64,000 nucleotides of DNA from Brachionus manjavacas (taxonomy: Eukaryota > Rotifera > Eurotatoria > Ploima > Brachionidae): the NCBI GenBank assembly GCA_019054805.1, contig JAHQIY010000006.1, positions 5,270,001-5,334,000 on the forward strand, given 5' to 3'. How positions within the stretch are numbered: the first letter of the stretch is position 1; every line of letters begins with the position of its first letter. The translations under genes and the position numbers were made by a program. Shown one piece after another: positions 21,061-32,500 of the stretch. Below the pieces are notes generated by a model that was given only the letters and a program-made list of their open reading frames with translations, was not told the DNA's origin and did not search any database.

Positions 21061-22768
21061 TACAGCTTATCTAAAGTAAGGATTGAACTCAATGATTTCA
21101 ATTTGAATTGTACGATTGAATTCAGTTGCTAAGTAACTCAAAAAAAAATGTACTTCAATCTAAATTAAGCAAAAATTTATTTACAAAAAATTAAAATATT
21201 TTCCATCTAAGTCAAAAAGAATTTCGAATAGATTTAAGTATACAAATCATATTTTGAATAAATTTTAAAAATTGAAATTTTATTATTCATTTTTTATAAG
21301 TTTGCGAATTTATTTTAAACAGAAGTACTCGGTAAATATTTTTAATCTTGAAAATTTTAAATATTAATAAGTAATTTGCTTGATTTGGTAATAAATTCTA
21401 ATCTGAAAGCAATTTATTTAAAAATAAAGTGTTTTTATATTTTGTTTAAATTTTGAGTTTTTTTTAGGTCGAATATTTTCATCATCAAAATAATTTTAAT
21501 TTCACAAAAATCCGCTTGTTAAACTCATTAAATTAATTATTAATTTTCAGTGCCAAAGCAAAAAGCATTCGGTGTGAAGAACTGTTACATCCTTGTTGTG
21601 TGCTAAATCACAAAATAAAATTTGATTTTTAAATTTTTTATTTTATACTTTTCTTGAATGAGTAAAAAAATTATATATATGCATATATTAATCTTTATAT
21701 GCTTAATATAAATGTATATATATTTAAAATTTTAAATACATATGTATATTTATATAAGTTAGTATAAGTATATATATATATTATTTATATATATTTGAGT
21801 AAAAATCTGAAAAAAAATTAAGTTAGACCAATATAGATAAAGAGCTGTAACAAGTCTTTTGCGGTCTTCGAAAGACTGTTTAGAGACAAAAATAAAATTT
21901 AAAAAAATAATTTACAAAATTTTTAGTATAATTGATGTTTTTTTTTATGCTGAAAAGACTTTATTGATTCAGTTTTTTGCTCTAATTTTAGAAGAAATTT
22001 CGACAAAAATGTATAAATCAAACAAAAAATAATAAAATAAAACTAAACTTGATTTTGGAACAAAAAAAAATGTAAAAAAGAACACGAAAAACTAGCATTA
22101 AACTTGTATAATAATGGTAAAACATTAAAATTGATTTCAACCATTTTTGACTTTGGCTTTTGCTTGATAGCGCTTTGGACTCAAGCAACAAAACAATTCG
22201 CGTTTAATCGACCGGTTATTTGCAGCTCGGGTTAAAATCACTTTTATTCAATAATCTACTAAATATCGGCTTGTATTGTGAAATACTCTTGGCAAAACAA
22301 GAGACCGTAACGACGACTAAACGTTGGTCAGCGCAACCCTTGTGAACACCGAATACTTGACTCACACAGGCACACAAAAGTCTCACGAGCTACTCAACAT
22401 ACACTCTCAGGTAAACATAAGTGATTGTTTTGTAATTTTTTTCGTAGTTTATTAATTTTGTTCAAGTGAAAATAATGAATAAAAAAAATTAATTTTTTTT
22501 GAAAATGTTTAAAAATATTCAAAATTCCATTTTTCTACTCGTTTAAGCGTTTTGTCTCTTAATTCAACAAATAAAATGTGACAAAAAAACAAAATAAATT
22601 ATATAAGTGTTAGAAATGACTTTTGTTTAGACAGATAATAAAAAGAATGTTTTATTTTAAAGTAAATGTTTAACTTTGGTCCGTGTTGGCTTTTGTTTGT
22701 GAGGAGTTGTTTATGGAACAATTAGGTAAATGTGGCATGTATGACTATTTAAATATTCGTTTTAAATT
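21061..22768. other. Intergenic between MOB4 promoter and TLK 3' end
   Basis: No protein gene supported. Contains a (TA)-rich repeat (21665-21800) and a GC-richer island at about 21550-21610 with an upstream ttttcag and downstream aataaa, whose function is unclear. A moderately GC-richer block at 22140-22425 may be the long 3' untranslated region of the minus-strand kinase or an untranslated exon ending at a plus-strand ctcag-gtaaac donor. Confidence 0.4.
21665..21800. repeat. TA-rich low-complexity repeat
   Basis: Interrupted (TA)n and TATG units (tatatatatgcatatat, atatgtatatttatataag and similar). Simple-sequence repeat between genes, no sign of function. Confidence 0.7.
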
Positions 22769-25700
22769 TCAATCACATGTTGAAATCGATTCGTATTTGG
22801 TCGGTGCAAATAAATTACTCGACGAATTTGAAGTAGTTCGTTTATTAGTCGACTTGAGATAATCATCCTCGCTTAATTGAACCACGTCTGGCCTGTCTTT
22901 AGCATTGTACGTCAAACAACGCTTAATAAAGGTCTAAAAAGGCAAAGTGTTAGAAATCTTTTTTTACTTGAGTATATCACGTGACCAAAATTTTTAAAAT
23001 AGCACCTAAAAGCCTCTTAATAAAAGGTCTTTTTCTTGTCCGACAAAAAAATTCAATGTGTAGTAAACCTAAAAACTAAAAGCTTATTTTCCGGATCTGT
23101 TAGAATCTGGTGATTCGCAGTCATAACATAAATAATAAAGAAAAAAATTATAAAAAAACTTTTTTAATAAATGGACACTCCTAGCTTTAACAAATAATAA
23201 AGAAAATAACAAAAAAAGAAAAAGAAAACAAACAAAAATTTTAAGTTTTAAAGTTTCTTCTCGTGTCTAATATTTACAAGGTGTTGAATACTAGCGTAAA
23301 TGCACTGTGAAGCCTTAGACATTTTAGTTGATTGAGTCAGTGATGTAGTTATCAAGAGAACTACAAAATATATCTTGAAATAACTTCTAAACTCCAAAAT
23401 ACTCAGGGTCTTTTACTTTCTTTTTGGTCTTTATCTTTATATAGCAATTGCTTGAGTATCTTGTGAGTGAATTCTTTCAATAAAACTTTCACTTTCCAAA
23501 ACAAGAATTTTAGAATTTGGTGAAAAAAAATAAAATATAATATTGTAAATAATTCTTAAGTCAAAAAGCTTTGTATTTTAAAAGAGATTTTTTAAATGCA
23601 TTATGAATTTTTAAAAGTATAGTCATTTTAGTTGCAAAAACAATTTATAGCATTTATTTTTTTTTATAATTTTGGCAGTCTTAATACAATTTTTACGTGG
23701 TAAACTCGCATCAAAATTAAATTAAAAAAAATTTTATTATCGAAATTTTTAGCACTGTAATCAAATTTATTTAATCAAAAATTGCAGTTATAAATGATTA
23801 ACATTTGGTTTTATTTTTAAAGAAAATTTATCTTATTTTATTAAACTGTAGCCTAATTTTTTTTTAAATAAATTATTCAGAAATTTGATTATTAGATTTT
23901 ATTAATATTGAAAATTTACTTGAATAAAATATGGTGATAATGATTTAAAAAATATCTAAATGGTATATATCTGGTAATCAAATGGAAGAAAAACAATGTA
24001 TTCAAATAGTGATTTGGAATTTTTAATTCATGTTTTTTTTTTCTGAAAAATTCAAACTTTCTGCTTTGTTAAGTTCTGCATAAATCTTTTTTTTCTACTG
24101 AATTTATTTGTCTCTTAAATTTTATTTATTTTGAATTTTTTTTTTTGAATCTATTTGATGAAGATAAATTTTCATACAAAAAAAAATTTAATATTTAATA
24201 TGTTAAAAATATCAACTACGGCTTAAAATTATTAAATTTTGCTTAAAACATGACATAATGCAGCAAACTTTGTTATGAATGAATTATCATTAAAAAAAGG
24301 AAAACAGTTAATTAAAATTTATCTATGACACTTTGGGTAATATTTTTCCTGGATGATTTAGTAGATTATTTAGTAAGACTTTTATACGATTTTGATTTAG
24401 AAAATGATTCTAACTATGTATTTCAATATAGAATAGGAATAGGAAGACGGCAATTTGAAGTTTCAGATCAAATTTAGGATCAAAACGATCATTTAAAATT
24501 TTTAAACTCAATTAATTCTATGATTTTGAAAATTAAAAATAAACAAATATAAAACATTTCTAGAAATGCAATGTCTAATAATGGTTCAAATTAACATTAA
24601 AATGATTAAAAATTGAATTTACTTAACATGTCAAATAATTGCTTAGTAATTTTTTTTTCTCTATTATTAAAAAAGGCTTTACTTTAGACTTCTTAGGCGT
24701 TACTTTAGACCTCAAAATCAATTTCAAAGATCATCTAAAACAAGTTGAGAAAAAATTATTCCAAAAATTAATTTGATTAAGCGTATCAAAAATTTCAAAT
24801 GGTCAAATTCATCTTCTTTAAACACAATTCTATACAAGTCGTTAATCAGATCACTATTCGACTACTGCTTTGTTATTTTAAGTTCAGGTACTGAAAAAAT
24901 CAAAGTTCCACTGCAAAAAATTCAAAACAAAATCCTCCGAAAAGTAAAATCGTTTCCATTTAAAACATCAACCAAAACAATACACAAGCACTTCAAACTA
25001 GACCTAATCGGAGATCGTGCCAATAACCTTTTCATCAAATTTATATCCAACAAACTCGAACTTACAACAATCGCCAACGAAATAGTCGAATTTATAAGCG
25101 ATAGTACAATAGAACACAAACGTTTCAAAACTTCTCTGAACAAAATTATTTGAATCACTTTTTTTATCAAAAAAACTTTTTTTTCTTCAAAAATTATAAT
25201 TAACTCAAAAATTCAATTTGCCAGCAATACTTCTATATTTCTATTTTTCTTTAACTATAAATTTGTATCAATAGCTTTACTTTTTCTATGTTTCCAAATG
25301 ATCTTAACATTATTTAGTATTTAAAAATAAATTCAAGATTTTTGTGCTCCATACAGTTATTATATCTAGCGGATAACTAAATTTGGCTTAATCTAGTAGG
25401 CTTGCAAAATCTGCCAAAAACTTAGTTCTTTTAATAAAATTGATTTTAAATAATTTAATTACCTTAATATTTTCGAAAAATGTGACATGAAATCTAAATA
25501 GTTTATCAATTTCAAAAACTTGATTTTTCTATTTAAATTTAAGGGTCCCATTGTCTTTATAAGAAATTTATAGAATAAAAGTTTAAATTTAGAATAAAAA
25601 AAGTAAAAATTATTAAACAAAAAAATATCTAATATTGGAATCTCAATTGTAAGATTCCTTTTGTATTTTCGCAATTTTTATGAAAATTTTTTATATTTCT

Positions 25701-28700
25701 ATTACAATAAATAAATTGGTCTCGTGATTCAATTAGAAAAATAGTGAATCAGTGAACTTACTTTTGCCTCTGCAGTTAGAATCGGCTTAGCCGGAAAAAC
25801 GACTTCTTTGGCGTTTAAAATAATTTGATTTTCTAAAATAGCTGCCTGAGATAAATTGTGACCATATGGCTAAAAAATAAAAAAATTTAAAAAAAAATAA
25901 ATTGAAAAATAAAATCTTAAATTACCTTTCTGCCATAAGCACACTGAAAAAATATACAACCAACACTCCACACATCGACTTTGGACGAAATTTTAGGCGG
26001 ATTTGGACCCTGAACAAATACTTCTGGCGGCAAGTACCAATAGGTTCCGGCACCCTGAGAAGTCAAGTCCATTCCGTACTCGGGATCGTATTTGTCTTCG
26101 TCCATTTGTTTGCTCAAACCGAAATCGGTGATTTTTATTTCGCCGCTATGCTCACCTGTGCCAAGCAGTATATTACCTGGTTTGAGATCATAATGAATAA
26201 CCGGTGGTTTTATATTTACATTTAGATATCTTAACGCACTGACTATTTGCATTACAATAGATCTGGCCTCTTTTTCAGGTATGGTCTTGTGTTGCTTGAG
26301 AAAAAAGTCCAAGTCATTACCCTCACAATACTCCAATACTGTACAAAACGAGTTGGTGTCTATCTCGAACACATCGAACAATTTAACTATACGTGGATGA
26401 TCTAGGGTCTTGTGAATGTCATACTCTCTTAAAGCATGCTTTATGTAATTTGCCTTCTTTTCGTCTTTCCAGTCCTTGTTCAACTGATGCACTTTGCACG
26501 CTACATATCTTTGCTCCTTTATATCGAAGGCCTTGTGCACCTCACTGAATCCGCCCTTGCCGATAAGTGACAGCAGTAGGTAGCGTTCGTTGAGAGTCGG
26601 ATGATCTTTGAACCTGGAATGATCCTCGTTGTGTATGCGCTTTAGTTCGCGTATGTGCAAGTTTCGTTCTCTCTCCAGCTTTTCTAGTTCAGACTGCAGG
26701 TCGACTTCTTCTTTTTTGAGCGAAGCCTGACGCAGACGAAGTATCTCGTCCTGTTCGTACCATTCTTGAACACTGAGAATATAGGCGATCGGTTTTACGA
26801 ATGTGTCCGCATCATTCTGGGATGAGTTTGAGTTGGATGAATTATTGGCGTTGGCAATGGCGGCCGCAACTGAGGTACTGTTCGTAATTTGGCTAGATGT
26901 AATGTTGGCACCGTTATTGAGTGCGTTGGTGGGCGACGAAGACGAGTTTTGATTAGATTTGTTCGACGACGATTTGGACTCTTTGCCCGACTTGGAACCC
27001 GAGTCCTTGTCGGCTTGCGGACGCTTTTTCTGCAGCAATTTGCGCTCTCTGTCCAGCTCGTCCTTAGCATGATTGATTAACTCTTGCTGTTTCATTATGT
27101 CATTGAAGGCGTATCCGTCCACCCAGTTCTCGACAAATGTTGCACCCTGACGCTGTGTCACAAATTGTCCTAATCGCAGCCGGTTTTCCATGCATTTCTG
27201 TCTGGCTTGCTTTTTTTCCAGTGTCGATTTTTCGATTAACAGTTTTTTATTGAAGTTCAAACACTTTTTAAAGCTACCATTCTGCTTGTCCAACTCTTTT
27301 TTCAATTGTAGCATTTCTTTGGCCAAGTCTTCTTTTTCCTATAAATAAAATTTTGTTTAGCATTATTATCCTCAATCTACTGCCACTTGAAAATACTCCT
27401 TTATTACTTTAATATTAATGTATTATTATCAATCAAAAATTAAATTAAATTTAATTTAATTGTAAAAAATTTAATAATTAATTGAAATTTTTGATTAAAT
27501 CCTTGCAATTAAAAATAATTAATATCAGCCCAAACTTTTGCGATGCTTGATTAAGACTATGTTTTTTATTGTTTTGTTTTGCTATATGTGTTTTGTTCTA
27601 AAGTTAGAATTTTATCATGTTTTAAGAATTTTGAGAAAGCTTTTCTGCAGCCAGTTGAAGTTTAACTTAATGTTGATCAACATAAATTTTGTTTATCTAT
27701 TAAGAGGCCAATGTAAAAACTCATTTTTTAAATAAAGTTCATTTATTTAAAAAAAAACAAAATTTAAATCAAAAATTATTAAAAATAGATTAGTAATTTT
27801 TTATATATTTTAATCTTTTTAAATTTTTGCATCGATATTATAAAAAAAATAATTTAATTTACAATTCGTGCGTACTTCAGTTATCAATTTCGTACTAAGT
27901 TTTCACATTACTGTTAATAATTGTAATAGCAAAAGACATTTAAATCTATACCACAAAATTTAAAATTATAGGTCCCATTTGTACCACAAATTTAAATAGA
28001 ATATTGTGCAAATAAATGTGTAAAAAGTGAAATTTTAATTTTTTTTCATCTTGATTTATTTTGTGTTTAAATTAAAAAAAAATATTTTTTTTTCTGTGTG
28101 TACTATCATGTATTATGGTTTTCCGAAATAAAAACTAAGAAAAAAATTCCGATTCTAAGCACATAGTACTGTGGCTTAGAATCGGAACAAATTATTTAAA
28201 GGAGAAAAATTTAGAGTAGTTCAACTAAATATCTTTAAAAGTAGAACTGACAGCAAACCAACTATACAACACTTATATTCAATTTGATCTTAGTTTAAAC
28301 TTAAGAGAAAAAATTTTAGTTTTTTACAAGTTTAATTGTAACTCAATTGTAATTTTTTTCAGTTTTTGATTAAAATTTGCTGAAAATGAATTTTTATCCC
28401 AGATGGTTAATTTTTTAAATAAACGAATAAAGAATTTATGTTTAACTATATTGCAGAAGCATAAAAAGATAATTTATTTTCTGCAATGTGAAAACTTGTT
28501 TAATTTAGCCATTTTTCGACTTAGGTTTTGCATTTTTTTAAATAAATATACCAAGCTTTCACATTGCCAAATTTTAACATTTTTTGATGCTTGATACTCA
28601 AAACTTTATTGAAACACAAGCTCAATTTTTGAATTTTTTTAACTTTACTCATTCAAAAAATGGACTAGAATTGAACAGATATTTTAAATTAGATAAAGAA

Positions 28701-31700
28701 GCAATGATAAAAATTTAGAATGCTTTTTTGCGAACTAACTGAAATCGTTTTCAATTAATTTATTGTTTGAAAAATTTTTTATTTCATTTTCTAATCGACT
28801 ATTCTAAGTGAAATGATATATACCTCAAATTATTTAATTAATAAATACCAATAGTCTAACTCATTGAATTCATTGATATAGGTCATAATAGTTTTATGTT
28901 AATAGTTAATTCTAAACTAATATTCATATGCTGATTAAAAATTCATTTATTTTTCAAATTTGAATTTTTTTTTTGAATAAAAGATACTAATATTGATTTT
29001 TAAAGTTATAAATTTTGACTTTAGTCAAAAAAGTAGCTTAGAAATCTAATTCTATTATTTATTTTTACTGTCAATTATCATTTTTGGTCAAAATTAATAG
29101 TTTAAATATTATAATTTTTTATTCCAACTGAAAAATAGTGTTCATTTCTTAAGTTTCTTGAGAAATAAAATAAAATCGATATCAAAAAATGATTTTTGTT
29201 CATTCCAAAAAATGGTAAAATTTCTTTTAATTGATACATTAAAATAATAATTAACATTTTAATTTACGCAAATAAAGCAACCAATTCGTGAATTTATGTA
29301 TAATTGATTTTAAAAAAAATCAAAACAATTCTTTTATAGTTTAATGAGGGCATTGTGAATTTTGAAGCAAAAAACAAAAAAAATAATCTTTAAATGAAAG
29401 TACAAACTTTGTACCACCCAAATTTAGTCTCTGCAAAAACTCTGCAAGTTTGCAAAGCACTAAAAGTATTAGAAAATCATTAAAATTAAATTGCAGAGTT
29501 ATTGCAGAGACTAAATTTGGGTGGTACTAAGTTTGTACCAGCTGATACATTTTGCAGAACTATTTTTAGACTTTTAGTAAAAAAGTTATTTCATTTTAAG
29601 ATTATTGTTTTTGTTTTTTGCTTCAAAATTCACAATGCCTTTAATGAGGAGAAAAAAAAACTAGCAATTTTAAGCTTTCAAAAACTCATAGCAAATCTTT
29701 GGCTGACATTTTTTTGGCATTGAGAATTTTTTTACAAAAAACAAAATATTGAAAATGCCTAAATTTAAGCTCTGACCGACCAAAATATGTTCTGAAAATT
29801 GAAGCAACTGATACACTCTTTGTCCCACCACTAAACGTTGAGTTGAATTTATAACATAATGTAATTGCAGAGTTTTGCAGAATCAGTACATTGGTGGTAC
29901 GGAGGATGTATCAATTGCTACAATTTACAGAACATGTCTTGGTTGGTCAGAACTGAACCTTTGGCATTTTTAAAATTTTGTTTTTTGTACCAAAATTCAC
30001 AATGCCGTTATTTGTTACATTATTAAAAATATGTTTAGTTTAGATATCCGAATTTTATGCTCAACTCATTAAAACAAAACTCAAGTAAAAATTTAACTTT
30101 TTTTTTGCCATCAAATTGTATTTTTTTATAAAATGCTCAAATATTGTTGAATCTTTTTAAATACATGCTCTGAGATTTAGACAGTGTATTTGATAGCATG
30201 AAAAATATTGTCCGTAACATACCACTAAATTTTTACTTTAACCAAAATATTTTCAGAAAAAAAAGGACATTTTTTTCTCAAATTGATAAAGGATCTCAAA
30301 TTTTGATGACAAAAAGAACAGCTTACCCGAATTAGTTCGTCTATCCGAGTATTTTTTGTTTCGATTGCCGAAGCCGAATCGATCATTTGGTTAGTAGTAA
30401 TATCAGTCTAATTTTAAAAAATAGAAAAAAATTAAAAATTAAAAATGAAAAATTTTGTGTTCTTAAAAGCTAACCTGTACAGATTTAGTAGATTTAATGA
30501 CTATAGAGTTGATGGAGTTGGGATTGGTGCATGTGGTTGTAGTGACGTTGCTCGTGGTTATATAGTTAACAATATTTGGCGGATAGGAAAGGTTCGAGTT
30601 GGAACCGGAGTCGGAGCCGAGTCCGCCAATGCTTGCGCTGCCGCCCGTCAATTGATTCATGTTCATGTTACCGGTCTGCGATCCCATGGGACCGAAATTG
30701 GCCGCCGATATGTAATTGACCGGCGAGGCCAGATTCGGATGGTGGGTATGCTTTGGCGACGAAGCAATATAGTTCATTTGCTGCTGTTGCTGCTGCTGGA
30801 CGTAATTGTTATTATTTGAGTTGTTTGTTGAGCTAAAGTGAAGCGGTGAGGGTGATTGCGAATGTTGCTGTTGTTGATTATGAATGGAGTTTGTGTACAT
30901 TTGCTGATTGCTGGTGTTCGATTGACCGTTTTGGTTTTGATAAGGCTTACCGGGACTGTTGTTCATTTGAAGCTGTTTTTTGATGGTTTGTGAGGTGGTC
31001 GTCTGCATTTGGTTATTGAAATCCCATTTGAAGTTTTTGTTGGGAATGTCAGCGTTCTGGCTGACTGTTGTTGATTGGAGTTGGCTGGCTGCGTGAAGAC
31101 TGGCGTTTTGCTCGTTATTTTTTCTTTTTCGTTTGCGTTCTTTGGTCGCCGAGCCGTTGTTGACATTTGATGTTTGATTAGACGACGGGGTCAACGGCGT
31201 TTCACCGGTTTTGTTCGAGTTTTGATTCACTGAAAACGTCATCCCCTGTGGCTGCTGCTGATGCTGCTGCTGTTGCACTGGCGTATTTACATTCATCGAC
31301 GGTATGTACATTTTTTCCGGTGTGTTACTCTATTTTAATGAAATAAATAAAATCTAAAATGGGGCAAAAGTTTATTTTAACTTTAGCTCTTCTTACATGA
31401 TCTATTGATAGATTGATTTCGGCTTTCTGATCGTCAAGTGTATTACTTTGATTGGAAAAATCTTGCGATACACTCTTTGTTAAAAATAAAATAAAATAAA
31501 AATAAAGCAAAATAATTTTGAATTTTTTATTTTTAAAAAATTTTTAAAAAAAATTTAACCAACTTTTTGTGGCGCAAAACGAGACTCGAGCATTTCTAAT
31601 TTGCGTAATTGTTGTTCTTTATATTGAAAAAAAATAAAAAGAGGAGAGTTTAATTTTTGTCTTTTGATATTCAACAGCAACAAAAAAAATATCTTCTTTT

Positions 31701-32500
31701 TTTGTTGCTTTTAATGAGCTATCAGCTTATATAATTCAAACAAATAAGACACTAAAAATTACCTCAGTATTTTCGTTTTCTCTTTTTTTTTTTGTTTTGT
31801 TTCAGGATTTAATTAAAAATGTTAATTTGGATAAATTTCAACTAATGAATAAATTAATTCTCAATTTGTTTGATTTAAATTGAAGAAAAAAAAATATTTA
31901 TATAATAATTTTATTAATATTACATTATGACGCCAAAAGCTAAAATAACATCGAATATTCTAACTTAGTTTTCGAGTGAGTCGAAAGCAAAAAAATCAAT
32001 TTTTTTGTTATTTCTGCGATTGAGATAGAAATTATTTTTTTTCCAATGTCAATATGCTCAATAGAAAAATCTTTTTTCCTTTTTATTACTAAATTTAAAT
32101 AACATGTGCAATTAGAAAAAGAAATCGCTTAAAACCTCTTTATTTGCTTATCAGAGACAATCTAAAGTAATTTAGTGTCTCAAATGCATAAAATTATAAT
32201 AAACCAGAATCATTAATTAAAATGGCAAATACCTGTTTTGAAGGACTGTTGAAGAATGATTGTTGAGTTCGAAGGCAATTCCTGCTGAATCATGTTGTTG
32301 GGCGACAGTTTGTAATTGGGGTTCAACTGATTGGAAATGATGTGATGTTGGTTCAGGGTGTTGGTCGACGACGACGAGGACAAAACTAAATTGCTTGGAT
32401 GATGAAGCTGCTGAGCCGGCTGTTGCTGTTGCTGCTGCGATTGCTGTTGATTCGATGCACTAGTATTTGTTGTTGTCCCACCATGCATCATCATCATCAT
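22769..32500 (-). CDS. TLK: Tousled-like serine/threonine kinase
   Basis: Eight coding exons from the ATG at 32500: 32233-32500, 31564-31616, 31397-31474, 30475-31329, 30327-30407, 25926-27338, 25762-25869, 22769-22933. The model is 1006 aa and every junction keeps phase. The N-terminal half is Gln/Asn/Ser-rich with family anchors ([10 protein letters not shown], a SNTPEK piece, basic [10 protein letters not shown] as likely nuclear signal) and coiled-coil stretches. The kinase domain starts near residue 698: GKGGFSEV loop about 705-712, Lys in YVACKVH near 727, [11 protein letters not shown] with catalytic Asp near 829, DFG at 850-852, then GTYWYLPPE and [13 protein letters not shown] in place of HRD is normal for this family. 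It ends with [16 protein letters not shown]. TLKs phosphorylate the histone chaperone ASF1 in the nucleus. Introns of 2988 and 2828 bp carry mobile elements. Confidence 0.95.
22934..25761 (-). other. Long last intron of TLK
   Basis: 2828-bp GT-AG intron, very unlike the usual ~50 bp here. The only content recognised is an opposite-strand LINE 3' fragment at 24680-25153. The rest is AT-rich without supported features. Confidence 0.8.
24680..25153 (+). mobile_element. LINE ORF2 C-terminal fragment inside TLK intron
   Basis: Encodes the region after the reverse transcriptase of a non-LTR element: [21 protein letters not shown], a one-base frame change near 24770, then [57 protein letters not shown], ending at a stop at 25151-25153. 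The same protein is encoded by the minus-strand copy at 61018-61893 ([28 protein letters not shown]), so this is a repeat family of this genome. It is antisense to TLK, 5'-truncated and frameshifted. Confidence 0.85.
28147..28187. repeat. Strong short hairpin
   Basis: Arms ttccgattctaagcaca and tgtggcttagaatcggaa are complementary over 17 bp with one unpaired C, around a 6-nt loop tagtac. It is GC-richer than the flanks. The stem is too short for a standard microRNA precursor, and no flanking repeat was found. Confidence 0.7.
29349..29639. mobile_element. MITE, copy 1, with perfect 9-bp target duplication
   Basis: 291 bp, almost entirely palindromic. Ends are ggcattgtgaattttg ... caaaattcacaatgcc. 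The inverted arms extend about 50 bp and resume inside (gtaccacccaaatttagtct against agactaaatttgggtggtac). It is flanked by identical tttaatgag at 29340-29348 and 29640-29648. There is no coding capacity. A 9-bp duplication and terminal GG fit MULE- or Merlin-type non-autonomous elements; the superfamily is inferred. Confidence 0.85.
29716..30008. mobile_element. MITE, copy 2, diverged relative of copy 1
   Basis: 293 bp, ends ggcattgagaattttt ... aaaattcacaatgcc, with inverted arms of roughly 100 bp (ctctgaccgaccaaaatatgttctg against cagaacatgtcttggttggtcagaa, here shown as partial matches). The right end is nearly identical to that of copy 1 and the length is similar. The flanks (attttttt, gttatttgt) do not form a clean duplication. 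Probably an older insertion of the same family, 76 bp from copy 1. Confidence 0.75.

Larger units (their letters stand above)
27339..30326 (-). other. Long intron of TLK with MITEs and hairpin
   Basis: 2988-bp intron between the coiled-coil exon and the main kinase exon. It holds a near-perfect 17-bp-stem hairpin at 28147-28187 and two related inverted-repeat elements at 29349-29639 and 29716-30008. The remaining sequence is AT-rich with no gene supported. Confidence 0.8.

Noticed and set aside
21550..21610. GC-richer island with ttttcag before and aataaa after, possible Cys-rich peptide exon
   Set aside because: Three frames give different short peptides and none is clearly favoured; no partner exon on either strand, so not called as a gene.
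26795..27080. Overlapping frames opposite or offset to the TLK coiled-coil exon
   Set aside because: Arg/Pro/Thr-rich readings of a Ser/Asn-rich coding exon in the wrong frame; the TLK frame is continuous and family-matched.
27538..27735. Plus-strand 65-codon frame in a TLK intron
   Set aside because: Phe/Leu/Cys-rich low-complexity translation of AT-rich intron; no homology recognised.
30445..30819. Plus-strand 124-codon frame in the TLK N-terminal exon
   Set aside because: Antisense of the Gln/Asn/Ser-rich TLK exon; no splice or start context and no family resemblance.
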